The translations under genes were made by a program, and so were the position numbers. A stretch of DNA of 5,161 nt from Gammaproteobacteria bacterium (GTDB lineage Bacteria; Pseudomonadota; Gammaproteobacteria; Chromatiales; Chromatiaceae). The DNA lies in assembly GCA_029287695.1 (NCBI GenBank), contig JARFQQ010000046.1, forward strand, positions 1-5,161, read 5' to 3'. The notes under the pieces were generated by a model. The model was given only the letters and a program-made list of their open reading frames with translations. It was not told the origin of the DNA and searched no databases. How positions within the stretch are numbered: position 1 is the stretch's first letter; every line of letters begins with the position of its first letter. Below are positions 1 to 5,161 of this stretch, piece by piece.

Positions 1-1529
1 GCGAGCAGGGGCTCGACCCAGGCGTGATCGATCACAACCAGTGATTCCGGATTGAGATGCTGCTTCCAGTCCTCGATTTCCTTGTCTGCATCGGGTGCCG
101 GGTGGTTGAAAAGCCGGTCGTAAAGACGAACCTCCGCCTGCATGCCGAACTCTGCAGAGACCCAGTGAATGACCCCACGGACCTTGCGGTCAGGCGGATT
201 AACGCCGAGCGTCGCAGGATCATAGCTGCAGCGCAATTCGACAATCTCTCCGTCATCCCCCTTCACGACTTCGTCAGCGCGAATCACGTAGCTGTTACGC
301 AAGCGGACTTCGTCACCGAGCACGAGACGCTTGTACTTGCGGTTGGCTTGCTCGCGGAAATCCTCGCGATCGATGAAGATCTCGCGACTCATGCGGATCC
401 TGCGACTGCCCCTGGACTCGTCCTTCGGATGGTTTGGTGCAGCAAGCTCTTCACTCTCTCCCTCCGGCCAGTTCGTGATGACGATCTTCACCGGTTTCAT
501 GACGGCCATGCGGCGTTCTGCGTTTGCATCCAGGTCCTCCCGGATACAACTTTCGAGCACGCCCATCTCGATGCTGTTATCAGCCTTGGTGACGCCGATG
601 CGACGTGCAAACTCGCGGATCGAGGCCGGCGTGTAGCCACGACGTCGCAGTCCCGCGATGGTCGGCATGCGTGGATCGTCCCAGCCATTGACGAGTTTTT
701 CACTGACAAGCTGTGTGAGCTTGCGCTTGCTCATGACCGTGTATTGCAGATTGAGCCGCGCGAATTCGATCTGCCGCGGATGGCAGCCGACGCTGATATT
801 GTCGAGAGACCAGTCATACAGAGGGCGGTGATCCTCGAACTCGAGCGTACAGAGGGAATGGGTAATACCCTCGATGGCATCGGAGATCGGATGCGTGAAA
901 TCGTACATCGGATAGAGACACCAGGCGTCGCCTGTCTGGTGGTGAATCAGGCCGCTGCGGATGCGATAGAGCACCGGATCGCGCATGTTCATATTCGGCG
1001 AAGCCATGTCGATCTTCGCGCGCAAGACCCGGCTGCCGTCGGGAAATTCACCATCCCTCATGCGGTGGAAAAGGTCGAGATTCTCCTCCACGCTGCGGCT
1101 GCGGTAGGGACTCTCCTTGCCGGGCTCGGTCAATGTACCGCGGTAAGCGCGCATCTGCTCCGGCGTCAGCTCACAGACATAGGCAAGGCCTTGCTCGATG
1201 AGCTCGACGGCATAACCGTAGAGCTGCTCGAAGTAGTCCGAGGCGAAGTAGAGGTTATCCCAGTGGTAACCCAGCCACTCGACATCACTCTTGATGGCTT
1301 CGACGAACTCCTCCTCTTCCTTCTGTGGATTGGTGTCGTCAAAGCGCAGATTACAGGTTCCATTGTAATCAGCGGCGATACTGAAATTTAGCACGATCGA
1401 TTTCGCATGACCGATATGCAGGTAACCGTTGGGCTCCGGCGGGAACCGGGTGACGATTTTCGTGTGCTTGCCGCTCGCCAGGTCGGCATCGATGATCTGG
1501 CGAATAAAGTTGGTTTTGGTCTCTTCCAT
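1..1529 (-). CDS. glnS: Glutaminyl-tRNA synthetase, 3' end cut by the window edge
   Basis: A cytoplasmic class Ic synthetase that joins glutamine to tRNA-Gln using ATP. The reading frame is open from the ATG at 1529 to the left edge: 509 complete codons without a stop. E. coli GlnS has about 554 residues, so roughly the last 45 are missing here. The Rossmann fold carries [15 protein letters not shown] (residues 30-44, HIGH at 38-41). LRFDDTNP follows at 61-68; its Asp64 matches E. coli Asp66, and Tyr209 matches Tyr211, the pair that holds glutamine. Asp233 matches Asp235, which reads the acceptor stem. The KMSKS-like loop is VMSKR at 265-269. The C-terminal part has the beta-barrel anticodon-binding sequence [13 protein letters not shown] and ends in LNPES. 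The start gives the family's usual N-terminus ([17 protein letters not shown]). It lies 2 nt after the gltX stop with no strong Shine-Dalgarno sequence, so translation is probably coupled to gltX. No frameshift is seen. The identification is secure. Confidence 0.97.
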   Translation of the reverse strand, partial: MEETKTNFIRQIIDADLASGKHTKIVTRFPPEPNGYLHIGHAKSIVLNFSIAADYNGTCNLRFDDTNPQKEEEEFVEAIKSDVEWLGYHWDNLYFASDYFEQLYGYAVELIEQGLAYVCELTPEQMRAYRGTLTEPGKESPYRSRSVEENLDLFHRMRDGEFPDGSRVLRAKIDMASPNMNMRDPVLYRIRSGLIHHQTGDAWCLYPMYDFTHPISDAIEGITHSLCTLEFEDHRPLYDWSLDNISVGCHPRQIEFARLNLQYTVMSKRKLTQLVSEKLVNGWDDPRMPTIAGLRRRGYTPASIREFARRIGVTKADNSIEMGVLESCIREDLDANAERRMAVMKPVKIVITNWPEGESEELAAPNHPKDESRGSRRIRMSREIFIDREDFREQANRKYKRLVLGDEVRLRNSYVIRADEVVKGDDGEIVELRCSYDPATLGVNPPDRKVRGVIHWVSAEFGMQAEVRLYDRLFNHPAPDADKEIEDWKQHLNPESLVVIDHAWVEPLL

Positions 1530-1531
1530 TG

Positions 1532-2932
1532 TCAGGCTGCCGATTCGATAAAACTGATGGCCTTGTCGATACGACGCAGGCATGTTTCCCTGCCGATCAG
1601 CCAGAGCGTCAGGTCCAGGTCGGGCGAAGGCGCACCACCTGTCACTGCGACACGCAATGGCATCGCGACCTTGCCGAATCCGACACCGAGCGCATCGACA
1701 GTCTCGGCGACAGCGGCATGCAGGGGATCGCGTTGCCATTCGGAAAGCGCGGCAAGCTTTGCAGAGACGGCACGCAGGGCCCCTGCAGCCTCGCCCTTGA
1801 AGGCCTTTTTCGCTGCACGTGGATCGAACTCTTCGAAATCCTCGTAGTAGAAACGACTGATATCGGCAAGCTCGGTGAGTGTTCTCGCACGTTCCCGCTG
1901 TGCCTCACAGACAGCAACCAGGTGATCGCCGACTTCGACATCGATACCGCGTTCCTGCAGATGCGGGGCAAGCAGGATGGCCAGATGCTGGAGGTCGCTC
2001 TCCTTGATGTATTGCTGGTTGATCCATTGCAGTTTCTCGGTATTGAAACTCGAGGATGCACGATTGACATCCTTGAGATCAAACAGCCTGATCATCTCCT
2101 CTGTCGTGAAGAGCTCCTGGTCACCATGCGACCAGCCCAGACGTACGAGATAGTTCAGCAAGGCATCCGGCAGGTAACCCTCTTCACGGTACTGCATCAC
2201 GCTGACCGCGCCGTGGCGCTTGGAGAGACGCGCACCGTCGTCACCCAGGATCATCGGCAGATGGGCATACTCGGGCACGGGCAAGTCGAGCGCCTGCAGC
2301 AGGTTGATCTGGCGCGGTGTATTGTTGAGATGATCATCACCACGGATGACGTGTGTAATCTCCATGTCCGCATCATCGATGACGACTGTCAGGTTGTAGG
2401 TGGGTGACCCGTCCGTGCGGCGGATAATGAGGTCATCGAGTTCGCTGTTACTGAATCGCACATCCCCGCGGATATGGTCCCGGAAAACGACATCACCGCT
2501 TTCCGGATTTCGAAACCTGATCACATGCGGTTCGTCAGCAGCGACGTGTTTCTCGCGGCAGTGGCCGTCATAGCGCGGCTTCTCCTTCTTTTGCATCTGT
2601 TCTTCGCGCAGTGTCTCGAGACGCTCCCTGGAGCAGTTGCAGCGGTAGGCGAGCCCTTCTTCCATGAGCTTTTCGATCGCGGCATCGTAGTGAGCGAACC
2701 GTTCTGTCTGGTAGAAGGGTCCCTGGTCATAATCGAGATCGAGCCATTCCATTCCCTGCAGGATGGCATTGACCGACTCGCTGGTCGAACGCTCAAGGTC
2801 AGTATCCTCGATACGCAGCACGAACTGGCCGCCATGCTTTTTCGCATACAGCCAGGAAAAGAGCGCGGTGCGCGCTCCGCCCACATGCAGGAAACCTGTG
2901 GGACTCGGGGCAAATCTGGTACGGACTGTCAT
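1532..2932 (-). CDS. gltX: Glutamyl-tRNA synthetase (E. coli-type, zinc-binding)
   Basis: A cytoplasmic class Ic synthetase that charges tRNA-Glu with glutamate; Glu-tRNA also feeds heme synthesis through glutamyl-tRNA reductase. It has 466 residues, against about 471 in E. coli. The N-terminus [16 protein letters not shown] carries the HIGH-type signature (HVGG, 16-19), followed by [10 protein letters not shown] (40-49). The stem-contact insert has a CxC pair (Cys98, Cys100) and Cys125, as in the E. coli zinc site. The fourth ligand position, His127 in E. coli, is Glu127 here, with His129 close by. [10 protein letters not shown] lies at 171-180, [15 protein letters not shown] at 194-208, and the KMSKS-type loop [10 protein letters not shown] at 236-245. 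The C-terminal helical anticodon-binding part ends normally. The ATG at 2932 fits the family start; the ribosome site before it (GGAT) is weak. It is the first gene of a two-gene operon with glnS. Glu-queuosine synthetase (GluQ) is excluded because the full C-terminal domain is present. Confidence 0.97.
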   Translation of the reverse strand: MTVRTRFAPSPTGFLHVGGARTALFSWLYAKKHGGQFVLRIEDTDLERSTSESVNAILQGMEWLDLDYDQGPFYQTERFAHYDAAIEKLMEEGLAYRCNCSRERLETLREEQMQKKEKPRYDGHCREKHVAADEPHVIRFRNPESGDVVFRDHIRGDVRFSNSELDDLIIRRTDGSPTYNLTVVIDDADMEITHVIRGDDHLNNTPRQINLLQALDLPVPEYAHLPMILGDDGARLSKRHGAVSVMQYREEGYLPDALLNYLVRLGWSHGDQELFTTEEMIRLFDLKDVNRASSSFNTEKLQWINQQYIKESDLQHLAILLAPHLQERGIDVEVGDHLVAVCEAQRERARTLTELADISRFYYEDFEEFDPRAAKKAFKGEAAGALRAVSAKLAALSEWQRDPLHAAVAETVDALGVGFGKVAMPLRVAVTGGAPSPDLDLTLWLIGRETCLRRIDKAISFIESAA

Positions 2933-2961
2933 GGTGATCCATGGAAGATTCTGAAGCGGCT

Positions 2962-2970
2962 ATTCTAGCA
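2962..2970 (-). promoter_or_regulatory. Candidate extended -10 promoter for gltX-glnS
   Basis: On the minus strand the sequence reads TGCTAGAAT, matching the extended -10 pattern TGnTATAAT at all but one position. Transcription would start near 2955 and give a leader of about 22 nt before the gltX ATG. No good -35 hexamer lies 17 nt upstream; that position falls within the ppiD terminator hairpin. Extended -10 promoters are known to tolerate a poor -35. It is the best candidate in the 94-nt ppiD-gltX gap, but it is a motif call only. Confidence 0.42.
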
Positions 2971-2999
2971 AAGAGAAAGGCGGCCTGATGGCCGCCTTT
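2970..2999 (-). terminator. Intrinsic terminator after ppiD
   Basis: A perfect 10-bp inverted repeat (AAAGGCGGCC / GGCCGCCTTT) closes on a 4-nt loop. On the minus strand it is followed by a pyrimidine-rich tail, TTTCTCTTT counting the last three stem bases. It begins 27 nt after the ppiD stop. The tail is interrupted by C residues, so some read-through into gltX is possible. In the plus direction the tail is only TTTGTG, and no plus-strand gene approaches it. Confidence 0.75.
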
Positions 3000-3026
3000 G
3001 TGCAGGAGTCGGGATATTTTTCCGGC

Positions 3027-4925
3027 TCAGTTCCGGATGATGGTCACGCCGATTTCGTCACGCAACTTCTGGACATAGCTGTCGAATGTCACGCGCCCGC
3101 GTGATTCGGCGATCGCGCGCCGCACACTGTCGCGCTCGTCCTCACCGACTGTGGAGGGGTCCGCATCACTGATCGCATGCAAGCCGATGACCGCGTAACT
3201 GCCCGTAGCGAGTTCAACGGAATCCCAGGCCACGGCATTCTCTCCCGGGGGCGACATGCTGAAGATCTTCTGCCTGACCTCTGCCGGCACGCCTTCCTCC
3301 TCGCGTCCGATCTCCCGCTCTTTTTCAACGCTGTACCCGGACTCTTCGGCAGCAGCCTCGAGACTCTTGCCGGCCCGGACCTCTTCGAGCAGGGCATCAG
3401 CCTTGTCAGCAACAACATTGCTGCGCTTCTCTTCTTCCAGGATGCCGCGAATGACACTGCTGACTTCGTCCAGCGGCTTGATGGACTGCTCCTGGTAGTC
3501 GATTACCCGGGCCACGATGTAGTCATCGACGGAGAGTTCGATGATGTCGCTGTTGAAACGACTCTCCAGCGCATCAGGCGTGAAGACGGTCGCGATGATT
3601 TTCGGATTACCGAGCTCGCCGATGCCGCCTGTCTTCGGGACCCAGTCGCTCTGCCGAAGCTCCAGCCCCAGGGCTTCTGCCGCGGGCTTGAGGCTATCCG
3701 GAGTCGCGTAGGCAAGATTCCCGAGCTGGTCATACTTGTCAGCAAAGAGCTCCTCGGCCCGCTCGCGCCTGAGCTCTTTTGCAATCTGGTCCCTGACCTC
3801 CTCGAACGGCTGGAGCTCGCCACCCTCGATCCTGGTGACCTGGATGATGTGATAGCCGAAGCGTGATCGCACGAGTTCGCTGATTTGATCTTGTTCCAGC
3901 GCAAAGGCGGCGTCCTCGAATGGCTTCACCATGACACCGCGCTTGACCAGGCCGAGGTCACCGCCTTTCGAACCCGAACCCGTATCTTCCGAATGCGCTT
4001 TGGCCAGTTCGGCAAAGTCATTCCCGGCAGCGAGCTCGGCAAGAAGACGTTCCGCCTCTGTCCTGGCATCCTCATCGCTGCGGTTGTCATCGACCTTGAT
4101 GAGAATGTGCCTCATGCCACGCTGCTCCTCGCTGATGAACTGCTGCTGTTGGCCGGGGTCGTCGTAAAAGGCGCGGACCTCTTCGTCATCGACAGAGACA
4201 GTATCGGCAATACTGTCGAGATTGAGCTCTACATACTCCAGGCGTACCTGCTCGGGTTTCGGGAATTGTTCCCTGTTCTCGTTGTAGTACGCCTCGATCT
4301 CGGCGTCGGTGACTTCTGGCAGGGCCTCGCTGCCGGCAGCATCAACAGTCGTCCAGCTCGCGACGCGTTTCTGGTTCCTGAGCTTCAGCAGCATGTCGAT
4401 CTCGGCATCCGTCACCGGCTCGGTCCCGCTGACTGCACTGCGCAGGATCTCGCTACCGAGACTGGCGCGAATCTGTTCCTCGAATGCTCTCGATGAACGG
4501 CCACTCATGCTCAGTGCCTGCCTGTAGGCTTCCGGGTCAAACTGGCCATTGCGCTGGAAAGCCTCGATGTCGCTGATTTCCTTTGAAACCATCTGGTCAC
4601 CGGCGCGTATGCGCAGGTTCGCTGTTTTCTGGTTCAGCAGTTCGTCATTGATGAGCGACTCAAGCACCTGCGCGCGCAACACCTCGTCTGTGAAGATCTC
4701 GGGCAGCCGCCCGCCGAACTGCTGGGTGAGCCTGGTGCGGTAGTTATTGACATTGATATCGAGCGCACGCTGGGTGATCTCCACGTCACCGACCTTGGCA
4801 ACAGCCGGCTCACTGCCACCCCCGGTATATTCATGGATCCCCCAGAGGGCGAAAGGAATACTGATCAGGATAACAATCACATAGGCTATCCAGCCTTGTG
4901 CTTTATCGCGTATTGTTAGCAACAT
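3027..4925 (-). CDS. ppiD: PpiD-type periplasmic peptidyl-prolyl isomerase/chaperone (parvulin family)
   Basis: A folding factor anchored in the inner membrane that, in known members, works near the Sec translocon on proteins emerging into the periplasm. With the start at 4925 it has 632 residues, close to the 623 of E. coli PpiD. A short cytoplasmic N-terminus (MLLTIRDKAQGW) precedes one hydrophobic anchor at about 13-30, with no signal peptidase site seen. A SurA-like N-terminal chaperone region spans about 40-265. One parvulin domain lies at about 270-368: RHILIK (His273), a SEDTGSGSKGGDLG core (312-325) and FGYHIIQV (His359). A C-terminal helical region with no clear second active parvulin domain follows. 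The frame can be extended to a GTG at 4937, but ATG 4925 is preferred: it reproduces the Pseudomonas-type N-terminus and has GAGAAG 4 nt before it, while the GTG has no ribosome site. The gene lies between two terminators, so it is probably monocistronic. SurA is unlikely because of the uncleaved anchor and the length. Confidence 0.94.
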   Translation of the reverse strand: MLLTIRDKAQGWIAYVIVILISIPFALWGIHEYTGGGSEPAVAKVGDVEITQRALDINVNNYRTRLTQQFGGRLPEIFTDEVLRAQVLESLINDELLNQKTANLRIRAGDQMVSKEISDIEAFQRNGQFDPEAYRQALSMSGRSSRAFEEQIRASLGSEILRSAVSGTEPVTDAEIDMLLKLRNQKRVASWTTVDAAGSEALPEVTDAEIEAYYNENREQFPKPEQVRLEYVELNLDSIADTVSVDDEEVRAFYDDPGQQQQFISEEQRGMRHILIKVDDNRSDEDARTEAERLLAELAAGNDFAELAKAHSEDTGSGSKGGDLGLVKRGVMVKPFEDAAFALEQDQISELVRSRFGYHIIQVTRIEGGELQPFEEVRDQIAKELRRERAEELFADKYDQLGNLAYATPDSLKPAAEALGLELRQSDWVPKTGGIGELGNPKIIATVFTPDALESRFNSDIIELSVDDYIVARVIDYQEQSIKPLDEVSSVIRGILEEEKRSNVVADKADALLEEVRAGKSLEAAAEESGYSVEKEREIGREEEGVPAEVRQKIFSMSPPGENAVAWDSVELATGSYAVIGLHAISDADPSTVGEDERDSVRRAIAESRGRVTFDSYVQKLRDEIGVTIIRN

Positions 4926-4983
4926 GCTGCTTCTCACTCATGTCGTCTGGTTGTATGTCTTCGACAGCCAGTGCACGTGACAT
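4926..4983 (-). other. ppiD leader region without a clear promoter
   Basis: These 58 nt separate the tRNA terminator from ppiD, so they should hold the ppiD promoter unless ppiD depends on read-through. The best -10-like hexamer is TACAAC (4955 to 4950, minus strand), with no matching -35 at 17 nt. I see no sigma-32-type motif. A small inverted repeat, TGTC-GAA-GACA, lies just upstream of that hexamer; it is short enough to be chance. A 12-codon frame starting at ATG 4941 overlaps the ppiD start, but nothing shows that it is translated. Confidence 0.35.
4930..4935 (-). promoter_or_regulatory. Ribosome binding site deciding the ppiD start
   Basis: GAGAAG on the minus strand lies 4 nt before the ATG at 4925. 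It is a partial Shine-Dalgarno match at rather short spacing, but no comparable purine run precedes the alternative in-frame GTG at 4937. It therefore supports the shorter 632-residue protein. Confidence 0.45.
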
Positions 4984-5014
4984 AAAAAAGGGGCACCCAC
5001 TCAATGGATGCCCC
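4984..5014 (-). terminator. Intrinsic terminator of the tRNA-Val/tRNA-Asp operon
   Basis: On the minus strand GGGGCATCC pairs with GGGTGCCCC (9 bp, one T-G wobble) around a 7-nt loop, directly followed by six T residues. It begins 9 nt after the CCA end of tRNA-Asp, the usual place for a tRNA operon terminator. The plus direction lacks a T-run, so it acts one way. It separates the tRNA transcript from ppiD. Confidence 0.9.
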
Positions 5015-5023
5015 GCTGGAATA

Positions 5024-5100
5024 TGGCGGAGTGGACGGGACTCGAACCCGCGACCCCCGGCGTGACAGGCCGGTATTCTAACCAACTGAACTACCACTCC
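5024..5100 (-). tRNA. tRNA-Asp (anticodon GUC), complete
   Basis: It delivers aspartate at GAC and GAU codons. The gene is 77 nt with CCA encoded. The acceptor stem GGAGTGG pairs with CCACTCC, followed by discriminator G and CCA. The D-arm contains AGTTCAGTTGGTTAGAAT. The anticodon stem CCGGC/GCCGG is perfect and closes on the loop CTGTCAC, which places GTC at 5066 to 5064. The T-arm is GCGGG-TTCGAGT-CCCGT. It differs from E. coli tRNA-Asp at only a few paired positions. It lies 6 nt after tRNA-Val in the same transcript and is followed by a strong terminator. Confidence 0.98.
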
Positions 5101-5106
5101 TGATAG

Positions 5107-5161
5107 TGGTGGGTGCTGAGGGGATCGAACCCCCGACCCTCGCCTTGTAAGGGCGATGCTC
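5107..5161 (-). tRNA. tRNA-Val (anticodon UAC), 5' end cut by the window edge
   Basis: The window holds the last 55 nt of a gene of about 76 nt; the 5' acceptor strand and most of the D-arm lie beyond the right edge. Visible parts are the end of the D-arm (GAGCA), a perfect anticodon stem TCGCC/GGCGA around the loop CTTACAA (TAC at 5149 to 5147), the variable loop GGGTC, the T-arm GGGGG-TTCGATC-CCCTC (one G-T wobble), the 3' acceptor strand AGCACCC, discriminator A and encoded CCA. The anticodon and body match bacterial tRNA-Val(UAC). It precedes tRNA-Asp by 6 nt, so the two are co-transcribed. Confidence 0.95.

Noticed and set aside
57..1391. Plus-strand open frame of 444 codons
   Set aside because: It lies wholly antisense to glnS, whose translation matches GlnRS along its full visible length. 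The plus-strand product resembles no family I recognise. It stays open because of the codon bias of glnS.
1529..2407. Plus-strand open frame of 292 codons
   Set aside because: It is antisense to gltX, which carries every expected GluRS motif in the opposite strand. The product is unrecognisable, so it is treated as a shadow.
2933..2942. ATG at 2942, 10 nt upstream of the gltX start
   Set aside because: It is out of frame with gltX and begins a peptide with no similarity to anything. The ATG at 2932 gives the family N-terminus.
2976..2999. Palindrome as a possible protein-binding operator or repetitive extragenic element
   Set aside because: A single perfect hairpin with a 4-nt loop and T-rich tail just after a stop codon is best explained as a terminator, and no second copy is seen in the window.
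3177..4496. Two plus-strand open frames (3177-3866 and 3885-4496) that look like a gene pair
   Set aside because: Both are antisense to ppiD, have no recognisable domains, and follow the codon bias of ppiD.
4926..4937. Upstream GTG start for ppiD giving 636 residues
   Set aside because: No ribosome site precedes the GTG, and the N-terminus from the ATG at 4925 matches known PpiD proteins better.
4903..5097. Minus-strand open frame of 64 codons upstream of ppiD
   Set aside because: It reads through tRNA-Asp and the terminator. Its start (VVQLVRIPACHAGGRGFESR) is the familiar false peptide from translating a tRNA gene.

Overview
The window is a compact stretch of bacterial housekeeping DNA, all on the minus strand. 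It most likely comes from a gammaproteobacterium of moderately high GC content. The two aminoacyl-tRNA synthetases align closely with the Escherichia coli GltX and GlnS sequences as I remember them. The ppiD N-terminus is of the type I recall from Pseudomonas. A tRNA pair directly upstream of ppiD is familiar from gammaproteobacteria, where hupB, lon and clpX often lie further upstream. That upstream context is outside the window, so it is inference. I cannot name a genus.

In transcription order (right to left) the layout is: the 3' part of a tRNA-Val(UAC), cut by the right edge; a complete tRNA-Asp(GUC) 6 nt further on; a strong intrinsic terminator (4984-5014); a 58-nt leader; ppiD, a membrane-anchored periplasmic parvulin-type folding factor (3027-4925); a terminator hairpin (2970-2999); an extended -10 promoter candidate (2962-2970); gltX, glutamyl-tRNA synthetase (1532-2932); and, after 2 nt, glnS, glutaminyl-tRNA synthetase (1-1529), whose last roughly 45 codons lie beyond the left edge.

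The window therefore holds three transcription units: a tRNA operon, a monocistronic ppiD, and a gltX-glnS operon that charges tRNA-Glu and tRNA-Gln. There is no gene-free stretch longer than about 100 bases, no mobile element, no repeat array and no sign of recent transfer.

I found no undescribed system. The points worth a second look are modest: the tight gltX-glnS coupling, a substituted zinc-ligand position in GltX, a parvulin domain in PpiD that keeps the histidine pair missing in E. coli PpiD, and a promoter placed immediately against the ppiD terminator.
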